Shown: piece after piece, positions 21,701-30,779 of the stretch
Layout: each line of letters opens with the position of its first letter
How positions within the stretch are numbered: the first letter of the stretch is position 1
NCBI GenBank assembly: GCA_008477525.1
Contig: SPDT01000021.1
Coordinates: 1-64,000, forward strand
DNA length: 64,000 bases
Reading direction: 5' to 3'
From: Hypomyces perniciosus
Lineage: Eukaryota; Ascomycota; Sordariomycetes; Hypocreales; Hypocreaceae
Position numbers and translations under genes: made by a program
Notes under the pieces: model-generated
Seen by the model: only the letters and a program-made list of their open reading frames with translations
Told to the model about the DNA's origin: nothing
Databases searched by the model: none

Positions 21701-23462
21701 GCCTCGACGATCGACCCGAATTCGAAGACCAACACAACGAGCAACGAATTCCACCTTCAGCGTGGAATATCCTCAAGATAGCTTTGCCCAGTATAAAGCT
21801 AGCTTCTTCATCGGCCGCGAACAACGACTTCATCGGCGAAGTCTCCCTCCTGAGCCAAGGAATTACCGCGAATTAATTGGTCATGAATATGAGAGCCAGT
21901 TCTATGAAGCTATGAAGATCGAATGGAACCAGCTCCAGGCTCGTGGCACAACCAAGCCGATACAGAAAGATCAGGTCAATGGTCAAGTCCTTCCTCTGAC
22001 TTGGGTCTATAAATACAAATTCAATAAGCACGGCTTCCTGACGAAATTCAAGGCCAGAGTCTGTGTTCGAGGAGATCTTCAACAAGTCGGATCGGAAGAA
22101 ACGTTCGCTGCCACACTAGCCGGAAAATCCTTCCGAATGCTGATGGCTATTACCGCCAAATTCGATCTGGATACACGACAGCTAGACGCCGTCAACGCAT
22201 TTACGAATAGCTTCCTTGATGAGGATGTATTCGTACAGTTTCCAGATGGCTTTAAACGTAAAGGATGGGTACTGAAGCTGCTTAGAGCTCTGTATGGGCT
22301 GCGGAGATCACCACTCCTGTGGCAAAAGGATCTCACAGCCGCGTTCAAACGGCTAGGATTACAACAATCCACGGAAGAACCCTGCCTCTTCAATAATGAC
22401 TGGCTAACTGTTTTCTTCTTCGTTGACGATATCGTTCTTCTATACAGACCTGGGCACGCTGCTGACGCCGAGATCTTTATCAAACAACTGAAGTCACACT
22501 ACGAAATGAATGACCTAGGGGAACTTAAGTGGTTCCTAGGAATTCGGATTCTGCGTGACAGGGCAGCTCGGAAGCTATGGCTCTGTCAAGACGAATATAT
22601 CGAGAAAATCGTCAATCGATTCCACATTGAAGGAAAAGAACACTTTAAAGGCAACCTGTTCCCGCTGAACGATTTAAAGAAAAGAGAAGACCAAGCCCCG
22701 AAAGGAATAGTCCTTCTATATCAGCAGAAGATAGGATCAGTCAACTATGCCGCAGTCATCACACGACCTGACATAGCCAAGCCGACAGCTAAGCTGGCCG
22801 AGTTCTTACTCAATCCGTCAGACCAGCACATCAGTCTTGTCAACAGACTGCTGGAATACCTTTGGGCAACGCGATATCTTGCTATCGAATTCAACGGCAA
22901 CCTCACCCTCGCACAGCTAAGCGAAGAACAAGGACCTAGTACTCGAGACCTTCGAATCGCTTCCGACGCCGCTTTCGCAGACGATCCCCAGACCAGGAAG
23001 TCATCACAAGGATATATCATGATCCTGTTTGGCGGACCGATTAGCTGGAAAGCTAGCAAGCAACCAACGGTCACGACTTCATCAACCGAAGCCGAGCTTC
23101 TTGCCTTTAACCACACGGCAAAGGAAGCCATCGCAACGCAACGGCTGATGGACCGGATGACGCTTCAACTGGATGACCAATTGATCATAGAATGTGACAA
23201 TTATCAGACCATCAGGCTACTCAAGCCAGACAAGCCCCGGCTGAAGACTCAGCTCAAGCACATTGATGTGCATAGCTGCTGGGCTCGTCAAGCTTATCAA
23301 CAAGGATTATACGAAGTGACATACACTCCGACTGATCAAATGATTGCTGATGGATTGACCAAGGTCCTTCCAGATCAGAAATTCAAACGCTTTATCGAAC
23401 AATTGGGTCTTGTTGATATACGCAGCGTTCTTGAGGCCCAGGAAGACTCGGATACAGACTAA
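18783..23462 (+). CDS. Copia Gag-Pol polyprotein
   Basis: 1559 residues from the ATG at 18783 (MTQAPSTSSRVILKGPSNWD). An upstream in-frame ATG at 18705 lies inside the LTR and is unlikely. The Gag N-terminus is UBN2-like (WDLWI). A knuckle-like CLCGQNHRYSAC lies near residue 280. The aspartic protease motif ILDSGSSFHIC is near 385. The integrase zinc-binding segment WHKRLGHLG..CKSC is near 530-575, and the integrase core IDIF, IHRDND, SAQNGPIERSGG lies between about 595 and 700. Reverse transcriptase spans about 1050-1290, with KFKARVCVRGD, LDAVNAFTNS, ALYGLRRSPLLW and FFVDDIV as the catalytic box (near 1213). RNase H follows with SDAAFADDP and TSSTEAELLAF (near 1433). The protein replicates the element through a cytoplasmic particle. 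No nonsense codon or frameshift is visible, so activity is possible, although the shortened 5' LTR may impair transcription. Confidence 0.95.
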   Translation: MTQAPSTSSRVILKGPSNWDLWINSIKQLATSYNVWRYVDPDVSNKPVVIEPEAPTPQTIRPETTSITDLDAKELSKLKLLREEYDFQYKQYSNRSKALGKLTIQIQETVGSWNHVISKKATVPEQLQALRDRLKPNDWATQDEAKQAYLEALKGIKRTKIQDWLSRWQIALEEAIKADLPETKNLQPTRDLLNVIQEIDPIFASNWISKIEKKGLTRPDTKWQDEYNAIFVSQVFDRQYRSKINAPKGAFPAFQGEEATPSSLKNRSNTNSRCLCGQNHRYSACYYLIESIRPSGWAPNAQTQQEIDKKLENSRLKEHVDKARAWVKRSKSSAKEDSKQQEKQEKQKEPVILGASFASKPSIVSETTEASFAMATYPLRDSFILDSGSSFHICNNKDRFIENTFQPASELSYGGNTHPEIQGYGDVIIKISPEAGFKLLNVAYIPDFHTNVASLDLFLERGYNWNPSTGEVSIDGRTIFHTHRRHRIPVIEFNELSEASGNNNQEINASNFTSSAKPRPIAVSDATTWHKRLGHLGPDALEQLVYQTTGSKIKGPVKIECKSCSVSKATRVVSRRSPQTRAQRPFWRIYIDIFVMPTGYNGKGYALLIKDEYTGMLFSYLMDSPDTDSVLGSLENFETYVSRQFDQKICRIHRDNDVAMKRRYDNWVMERGIEDEPTAPYTSAQNGPIERSGGVIETQSRTMRIDANLPEDLWPEAWETAVYLHNRSPQQAIDWSTPFQRLHQWLQNNNKDSSYLKQQPDITHLKAFGCRAYPLTVEALQGTQRRNLKTRPHAEVGYLVGYSSTNIFKIWIPERNEVRRVRDVTFNEEIFYDPADHQEEPLQAAEPSRLLLPDHIDTDSESDEEEDTRSTIWVGGRPGDEPTEELTRDDSNESTDQLDDPTEPEAAEDTEKQQQGPYPTPEPDERIAHEESIEFANPTHQGIEEQNALAGNLRNLTIEEEAQEETMPQVPQPPRRSTRIRRPTQRATNSTFSVEYPQDSFAQYKASFFIGREQRLHRRSLPPEPRNYRELIGHEYESQFYEAMKIEWNQLQARGTTKPIQKDQVNGQVLPLTWVYKYKFNKHGFLTKFKARVCVRGDLQQVGSEETFAATLAGKSFRMLMAITAKFDLDTRQLDAVNAFTNSFLDEDVFVQFPDGFKRKGWVLKLLRALYGLRRSPLLWQKDLTAAFKRLGLQQSTEEPCLFNNDWLTVFFFVDDIVLLYRPGHAADAEIFIKQLKSHYEMNDLGELKWFLGIRILRDRAARKLWLCQDEYIEKIVNRFHIEGKEHFKGNLFPLNDLKKREDQAPKGIVLLYQQKIGSVNYAAVITRPDIAKPTAKLAEFLLNPSDQHISLVNRLLEYLWATRYLAIEFNGNLTLAQLSEEQGPSTRDLRIASDAAFADDPQTRKSSQGYIMILFGGPISWKASKQPTVTTSSTEAELLAFNHTAKEAIATQRLMDRMTLQLDDQLIIECDNYQTIRLLKPDKPRLKTQLKHIDVHSCWARQAYQQGLYEVTYTPTDQMIADGLTKVLPDQKFKRFIEQLGLVDIRSVLEAQEDSDTD

Positions 23463-23559
23463 TCCAGTTCTTCAAACAGTTATCATTCTATCATTCCTTC
23501 TAACAAGCAATTCAGTAACCGTCACTTCGCTGTTCTTATCAACAGTCTGAACATCGTTC

Positions 23560-23573
23560 AACCTGGGGGGGTA
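23560..23573 (+). other. Copia polypurine tract
   Basis: A G-run tract (CCTGGGGGGGTA) lies immediately before the 3' LTR, the expected place for plus-strand priming. Confidence 0.7.
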
Positions 23574-23885
23574 TGTCAACCTCAGTAACGGATAGTTCCA
23601 CGTCACGGCACATTCCACAACATGACACATTCCTTCATTCCAACGCACATTCCCTGATTCCCAACTAGCTTGCAATAACAGCCGGATCCGTAAGTCAATG
23701 ACGATATCATGACAGCTGGATTTCCTAGATTTCCTAGATCCGGATGGTCATGATCAATTAGTTAGCAAGTTTTCATGTATTTAAGCAGCCACTTTTCCCA
23801 CCTAACTTGGGATCAGCAACAGTGTCGAATTCTATCATTTATGCACCTGCCAATGAGCCCTCATACTGTTGATCTGTGATTGATA
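23574..23885 (+). repeat. Copia 3' LTR
   Basis: 312 bp from TGTCAACCTCAGTAACGG to CTGTGATTGATA. It contains internal short duplications (ACATTCC repeated four times; TTTCCTAGA twice) that are reduced or missing in the 5' LTR. Confidence 0.9.
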
Positions 23886-24148
23886 TCATTCACTTCTGCA
23901 GGGATCGCCTACCCCACGACGATGAAATAGAACTCGAAGGAAAGAAGATCCAACCGAGCCCCAGTCTGCGCTGGCTCGGCGTCTTTCTTGACTCAAGACT
24001 CACCTTCAAGAAACATGTGGAAACGTGGGCTGGGAAAGCCCTCAAGGTCACAAACTTCTTGAGATCCCTCAATAGGACGCAGAAAGGCTCCCCGCCAAAC
24101 GCGGTAGCGATCGCAGCTAAGGCATGGTGGCCGGGTCACGAGAGGCAG
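23886..24148 (+). pseudogene. Fragment of a Tad1-like LINE reverse transcriptase
   Basis: The plus-strand frame reads LRWLGVFLDSRLTFKKHVET, then ALKVTNFLRSLNRTQKG and AWWPGHERQ. This is the thumb-side segment after the reverse-transcriptase catalytic box in fungal LINEs, and it corresponds to the degraded copy at about 32680-32890. The fragment is hardly mutated. It is cut on the left by the Copia 3' LTR and on the right by the Helitron, with a small internal deletion before AWWPG. Confidence 0.75.
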
Positions 24149-27100
24149 TCGATCCAGCGTCCTCCCTTGCACCTTGTAATCTGTGCACGCAAAGGCTGGC
24201 ACGCATGGCAAGCCCTTTCGGGCAACCTCGTGCTGTTGCCATGGCCGCTTTCTCTGGCGCTCAATCTTGATGCTGATTGGCGTTAGCAGTACTGTCCCTG
24301 CTGGTATGCCCACGAAGTGGAAGCCCTTTGTCGTTTCACCCTCCAGAATAATCCCAGCCGGCGGGCCAAAGTGCAGCGTCGTGTCGGCCGATACCTGATG
24401 GCCTGGGTAGGCCTTATCAAGAATCACGTCCACTGCCGTGTAGCCCGCTCCGTTTACCACCTTCAAACCCTGGTGAGTGTTTTGATTCACGACTACGGGC
24501 ATGCCGGGCACAAACATGAAGACGCCAGGTACTGGTATTGTGCTGTCGTCTCCTTGGCCCAGCACCATAATGGCTTCCTCCTCCGACGGTTGGCCATCTT
24601 TCCACTTGTATTGCGATATAAATATTCGAAATGGCACGCCGTGTTGCTTCTGGAACGACAAGGTGGCCTCTGTGTTTAGGTTCCATCTGTTCCTGTTCAA
24701 TGGCGTGACCACCGTGAGCCCTGATTCCCACGGGATGCGCCGGCCCTCATGATGGCACCTAGAGTTTAGGAGCTGTAGATCCCCACCGTCCTGTACGCCT
24801 TGCCGGATCTTACCCAGCAGCCTTTACAGCTTCACGTCTCCTGCCGCCCTTACTTGCTCAGTCAACATGACAACTGTCGTGAACTTCATCCACAGGGCGT
24901 GAGCTCTATCATGCTGGTATCGTTGTTCTGTCCGGAACGAGCGGTCTACATCCCACGGAATCGCCGTGCTCGGCAGAACGATCGATCTATCCTGCACGGG
25001 TCGGAATTGATGGAAGTCTCCGCAGAATAGGACAATAGGGATGCCTCCAAAATCTTTTGCCGATCCACGAAGCTTACATAGCTGTTCGTTGACGGCATAT
25101 AAGGTCCGCGTCCCAAGCATACTAACCTCGTCGATGATCAGTAGAGTCTTCTCTTGCCAGTCCATCCGTGAAGGGCCGCTAATAAATCGGTCGGTGCGGT
25201 TGGATAAACGAACGCCGTCAACTTCCTTGCCGATTATGCCGCGAGAGAGATCTTTCGAGAAGCTACATGCCGAGTGTGTGGTGATGCCGCCGATGCGTGC
25301 CGCAGCAGTCCCTGACATTGCCGTTACCAGTAGGCGGTTTATTATTCCTCTTCTTGCAAACAACTCTTTCAGTGCTTCAATAATCCGAGACTTTCCAGTG
25401 CTGCCCTCACCGCCGATATACTCACACAGCTGCGTAGCATTGCTCTGCCTTTCATCTTTATCCAAGAGATCAAGCTGGCGGCATATTAGCAAAAACGCTA
25501 TCGACTGTCCTCTGTTCAGAGTAAACCACTCTACAAGTGGCCGGCCCGCCTCTAAGAATGATGTCGATGGTCCGTACCGCACACTTGCGCTAGGACCTTC
25601 TTCTCGCCCTAGCAAGGCCCTTGGCCCTTCCTCGCTGCCTCTTGATATTAATGTTGCTACAATGCCCTGCTGGCTGGCCGCCTCCACAGTCTGGCTCTGT
25701 ATGCCTTGGATCATCTTCTCAATCTCCCTTGATGCCTTGGTCTGCTGTGACTTGATGGATTTTAGTGTATGCTGCATTGGAAGCAGCCACCCCGGAAACC
25801 CTGCTCCCCGGAAGTCGCCCACTTCTGGACCTGGTTCACATACTACTCTGCTGGCTTCTAATTCATCAGCCGAGCACAGGGCAACCTGCTCAAACCGGCA
25901 CAGTTTAGAGACCATGTCGGCAATCTCCCGAGATCCAGCCGTTATCTGGTTCGCGCCCATGGCACATCTAAAGACGTCAATCAGACACGTGCCATAGCCA
26001 ATATCACCTGTACAGTACGCTTCCACGACCATCCCATCGGCCGTGTAGTCCCACTCCCCAGACATAGCAGCCCACTGCCTAGCGTCGCGCTGCACATCCT
26101 CGGCCGATCGCCGGAGCAGCTGGATATTGTCTGCAAGAAATGCGAGCCGCGGCGAGAGGTCCTTTTTCCATCTCTTCCATATATCGTTAATATCCGCCTC
26201 TGACGTCTCTAACAAGAAATTCTCCCACGGCGCAAACATGGCGAGATGCTGTACAGCCGCCCTGATATAATACAATACTTAACCCTTATTAGCTCCTAGC
26301 ATATGGCTGCGGCGCTGCGATAGGCTTTACTTACCTCCGATACCACGATCCTTCATCATCCTCTAAGAAATCCATACTCAAATACCCGTCTATGCAAACG
26401 ACGGCGTGCTTGTCCGGTTGTCGCAGGCTTTGTGCCCATTTTCGCGAGAATAGACACCCGCTCTGAAACGGGACTTCTTCACCCCAGACGCAAGAGTCTG
26501 AGCCTGTGTTACAGCTAAGCTCCTGGTCCCCATCGGCACCTAAACCTCTGCGCTTTAACTTGACTATAGACATATAATCATATAATGATAAATGTCGGAG
26601 CAGTTCACCGCGATGTGCATATGCCACTATCAAAAATACTCTCTCGCCACTTTCCTCCACAAAAATGCTTTCGTCCATTGTTGGCTCGCTCCCTGCATCC
26701 TGACCACCTTGGCGCTGTAACTGTCTCCACTGCCGAAAGATATGCCAGTAAAGCAATAATACATTCAAGAATGTCCAGGACCTATTAGCCCCAAACTCTG
26801 TCGGATAACCAAGCAGGTAAGCCATAACCTCTACTTGCAACAACGGCCGTTCTGTGAAGATGCGATTGGCTACCCTCATCAAGTATTGCCGGGTAATGTT
26901 CACATGCCCATCACCCTTTGTCTCCGGCGACTGTATTGCTGTGTTATTATCTTCAGCCTTCGTGCCTAAAATTTGCAGTGCCTCCGCCGCCGCCGCCGCT
27001 ACCCTCTTCCACAATAGGTCTTCTACCTTTGTTGCGTAGTTCGTTACATAATATACAATGGCCAAGGTCTTACACTGCATGGCAATAAAAGAGAAGTCGT

Positions 27101-29845
27101 GATTATGCCGCAAACCCACGGCAATAGCCTTGTTCCACCTGTTCACCATACTGTAACTCCGCCGAATCTGCAGCACCCCATCGGCGTTGAAGGTGGTCTT
27201 CCCCACGAGCCTCCATGGCGCCTTAAATCGGCATAGGTCATTCTTTCTGGGGCCCTGTCTGCTGATGGAATACTTCACACACGTAGGGCTATGGGTATGT
27301 ATCTGAGTGGCGCCGGCCACAAAATTAGCCTCTTCATCGAAAGAAGCGGCAAATTGCAGCGTATGCGCCAGGGTCGACGATATATCAGATGTTACCGACC
27401 TTAGCTTCTGCATGGCATAGGACGACTCGAGGTCCAGATCCTGCATTTTGTGTATCATGATGTCAGCACTGCCCTCTGCCCTCTGCCCTCTGCAGTCTAG
27501 CAATATTAGTGTCAATTATGCCCAACTAACCTCAGTAAAGACACTATCCACATACTGGACCACTCGCTCTCGGTATACAGCATGCTCATCGCCCTGGACA
27601 TCTTTAAGCACGCTGCTTATTATCATATTCCCTTAGAGCCACAGCAAACCATGGATGTAAAGCGCCCCGCGCTCGTTCGTTTCCACGGCTCTAAAGTACT
27701 GGCTGATTCGCCCAAACACTGAATCCTCCCCGACCTTGACGTAGTGCTTGAAAAAGAGCGAGACTTCCTTGTGGAAGAACGCGGTCGAGCTAACCGGGTC
27801 CGAAATGGCCAGTTTCAGTCGCTTCTATGCCATATCGAGGCTTCTTAGGTACTCTTCAGCCTCTTCAGACCCGAAAACCCGATGGGCTGCGAGCCTCAGC
27901 TTGACGGGATTGGTGATATTGTTTGGGTTAAGTGTGAACTAAATGGCCGGAACGCCATACCGGATGATCAGAGATTTGATCTTCCGGCGTATGCTTAGAC
28001 GCTGCTCCCTAGACATGGGCTGACGAAAACCGTATATTGACAAATTCTTTAACAATTTATTGACCTCCTTATCGCCAGTTTTACCCGTCTCTTAAAGCTC
28101 TAACTTAGCTGCTTCCAGGCGTTCTACGCTTAGCGACCGCACGCTGCGCTCCACTTTCCAGAAGCCATCCTTTATCGCACTGAGCATGCTAATCCGACGA
28201 TTTCTTGACCTTACTCCCATGTTAAAGACAAGAAATGCAAAAACGTGGTGCGTGGCAAAATGACCACCATGTCGCCTTAGCACGATGTCGGCCCAAGCTC
28301 CAAGACTCATGTTTCGAGACGAGATAAGGTTGCTCGACCTGGCCTCAGCCTCTTCTTCTTTTTCTTTTTCTTCTTCTTCCACCACCTCCTCCTCAGCCGC
28401 TCCTAATTCCACATTCCCCATCATCTCACTCTCCTCGGCAAGGCGAGGGCCGCCCCTGCCTAATGGAAACAAAGTTGGAAACGTCTTCGCAAAAAACCAC
28501 GTATTGGATAAGTCAGCGACATCCTCACCGTGAGAGACTGAAATATACGGTTCTAGGGCAGGTCCATGCAACACTTTGGCTGACCCGGCGTCCGCCCTAA
28601 CCACCGATTTGCAACGGGAAGACCGTCGGCCTAACGCATCATACACAAACTGTAGCTTCTCCGCCTCCACTATATCTGGCAATCCGTCTAGGGCAAACAT
28701 CCTACTGCTGCCGACCTCATGTATAACCGCGCTAGAGTCCTCGGTCTCTGCATTGATATCTTTACCGCCGCTATTAACTTTATCTTGGCTTTGATCTATG
28801 GACTGCCCATGGACTGCATTCGGCTCCTGCACCAGCATCGCAAAGATCTCCCTAATATCTGTAGGTTCCGCATTTTTTAACCTATGTTCTGTTGGTGGAA
28901 CTAGCTGTGCCGTCCGCGCCTTTTCCCAGGCAGACGACTTGTTCCGCTCTATGCGTTCATAAACTTAAATGGGCACCCCGTGGGATGGCGAACTCCAGCC
29001 CTCTATCTCGGCAACATCTATATTAATATGGGCGTAGTGAGGATTATTTTTTATCAACCACGTTAATGCCGTCTCGACGACTCTCCGCCGCACCGACAAG
29101 AGCTTGGAGAGGTCACTGGGTCTTGGCTTCTCTGCTCCCTGCCATAAGATATAGATCTCATCCATGACTCAAGAGCGGGTGTGGCAGCACTTTTGTTGCT
29201 ACCTCTTGAACATTATTCGGAAATACCGTAATATGTCCTTGGATGTGTCTTGGATAATTCGCGCTTTGCTTCTGACCATGCGAGATGCTGAACTTCGTGA
29301 TAAAACCATAGCATGAGTTCAGCGATATCATCTTCTCCTCCACTGGTGTCAACCCTTTGAGCTTATCCGGAAATGCATGCTCGCATCCCAACCGACTATG
29401 CAACTGGGCTGCCGGCGATAGGCTGCCGTCCTTCCGCAATCGCCTCGTGCAATCTGCATAACCTGCAAAACTCTGCCTAACGGGGAAACACTGCCGGCAA
29501 CCAAACGGCGAACCAACCCGCTTATCGAAAGAACCGGCTATCCACTCACTCCAGCATATCTCTTTTAGCTCGATTTGGCCGTATTTGCGATAGCAGATCA
29601 TGCAAGTTCCCAATGATAATGTATCCACGTTATAGAATGCCCTATAAAACTCCTACACTGTTGACACTTTCCTGACCAGTGGTACTGGAGCACACCATGT
29701 CTCTTCGTTGGAGAGCTTCTCTTTTTCGGCAAACTCATCTTCTAGCTATGCTAAAGCACTGCCCACGGCATTCCTCTGCCTCTCAGCTATCCTTAACGGA
29801 CTAATAGCTCTTTGCCTCCGCTTTTGTGGTCGATGATCCTTTAAC
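24149..29845 (-). mobile_element. Helitron, autonomous type, degraded
   Basis: A single minus-strand coding unit with a DUF6570-like N-terminus, a Helitron_like_N replication-initiator domain and a Pif1-type helicase. The 3' end on the minus strand is lost at the junction with the LINE fragment at about 24148, so the terminal CTRR and hairpin cannot be identified. The 5' TC terminus should lie near 29850 but is not distinctive. The element abuts the LINE ORF1 beginning near 29860. Confidence 0.85.
24149..29845 (-). pseudogene. Helitron RepHel protein, inactivated
   Basis: Read from 29845 downward, the N-terminal part contains the DUF6570-like signature (LTPVEEKMISLNSCYGFI, then HIQGHITVFPNNVQE, near 29230-29340). 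The Rep part follows: WFFAKTFPTLFPLG (about 28470), FTLNPNNITNPVKLRLAA (about 27900), and AFFHKEVSLFFKHYVKVGED with ETNERGALYIHGLLWL (about 27650-27780). It continues with GLRHNHDFSFI (about 27090). The helicase has Walker A GGEGSTGKSRII (about 25400), Walker B LLIIDEVSMLG (about 25130), motif III VLFCGDFHQFRPV (about 25030) and TDYKVQGRTLDR (about 24150-24175). Introns are supported at 26262-26334 (GTAAGT...ATATCAG) and about 27445-27531. Disruptions are stops near 28978, 28092, 27950, 27830, 27636 and 24824 and a one-base shift near 29160. A Glu-rich insert lies at about 28350-28400. The HUH histidine pair reads YIH instead of HxH. Confidence 0.85.
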
Positions 29846-29865
29846 TCATTTACGTCGTTGCGGAG

Positions 29866-30387
29866 GCCAGCGGCCTGAGGATCGAGGAGGCACGCGAATG
29901 GAGGAGTTTTCTCGTGCGAGGCGTCCCTAAATACTACACCGACACCTCAGGCACCTTCCCCACTGACGCGCTAGTCCCGATCGAGGCTCAGGGGAGTGCC
30001 AGGTCTAAGGAACTCCCGGTCTTTTGCTAGAAGGCCCCCTTCGGCGAGACCACTGATACCTGTTATTACTTCATCTCCTTCGGAGAGGAAGTTAAGACAG
30101 GCTTCAAACTCTTCGACTGCTCGGCCCCAGCGGAGCTCCGGACCCAAAAGGCACGGGTGACCCAATGCGACAGGTGCCTCGGCTTTCACAACCCTCGAGG
30201 ATGCACCAGAACCGCACAATGCAAGAAGTGCGGCAAGCCTGCCTTCCAACACGCCAACGAAGATGGGAACTGCGACAACCCCACCCAATGTGCTAACTGC
30301 CTCGGACCTCACCAGTCCGACGCTCTAATCTGCCATGCACGCCCAGCCATTAAGGACGGCGTGAAAGTGCACGCCACTAAAGAATAA
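29866..30387 (+). pseudogene. LINE ORF1 (Gag-like) with zinc knuckles
   Basis: The frame beginning ASGLRIEEAREWRSFLVRGV is interrupted once, by TAG near 30028 (FC*KAPFGET), and then runs to the stop at 30385. Cys/His knuckles follow: CDRCLGFHNPRGC, CKKCGKPAFQH and CANCLGPHQSDALIC. These are the RNA-binding knuckles of LINE ORF1 proteins. Further Pro/Arg-rich sequence to about 30600 looks like the ORF1 C-terminus beyond another stop. ORF1 is far less mutated than the ORF2 region that follows. Confidence 0.8.
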
Positions 30388-30779
30388 CTCAAGAGCATCA
30401 GAGAACTCGGGACCTAGGAATTCTAGAAAAAGAACCCCGCCCCCTCTAAACCCAAGCCCAGACCCGGCGCACCCAAAGGAGGAGCTCCTTAAGCCGCCCC
30501 GGCCAGATCTCCCACCACTCCCAGGGCCCGGATCCGGGGACCCCTCCTTCCGGGCGGGACGATACCCCCTGCCCCCGCGACGAGGCCCCCCTAAAATGAA
30601 ATCGACCTGACGAACGTCCCTGACGGCTCGTCGAGGGAAAGCTCACTAGCTTGCTCCGCGGTGGAGGTTGCCGATCTAGACGACTTTATAGATAACGCCC
30701 CAGGGGAATCCCCTAAGGGAGACAAACCCTATAAGTCTAATCTATCAACAACAGACCCCGTCGAAACCGCCGAAAGAAC

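Larger units (their letters stand above)
18497..23885 (+). mobile_element. Copia-type LTR retrotransposon with open polyprotein
   Basis: A 5.4 kb element with two LTRs, a primer-binding site, one long polyprotein and a polypurine tract. Order is Gag, protease, integrase, reverse transcriptase, RNase H, which defines Ty1/copia. The single frame is uninterrupted, in contrast to every other retroelement in the window. The flanking pentanucleotides (AAACC left, TCATT right) do not match, so the element or its flanks have recombined since insertion. Confidence 0.95.

Noticed and set aside
25041..25997. Plus-strand frame of 318 codons
   Set aside because: It lies antisense to the Helitron helicase, whose Walker motifs are on the minus strand; it has no domain of its own.
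29971..30312. Minus-strand 113-codon frame
   Set aside because: It is antisense to LINE ORF1, whose Cys/His knuckles establish the plus strand as coding.
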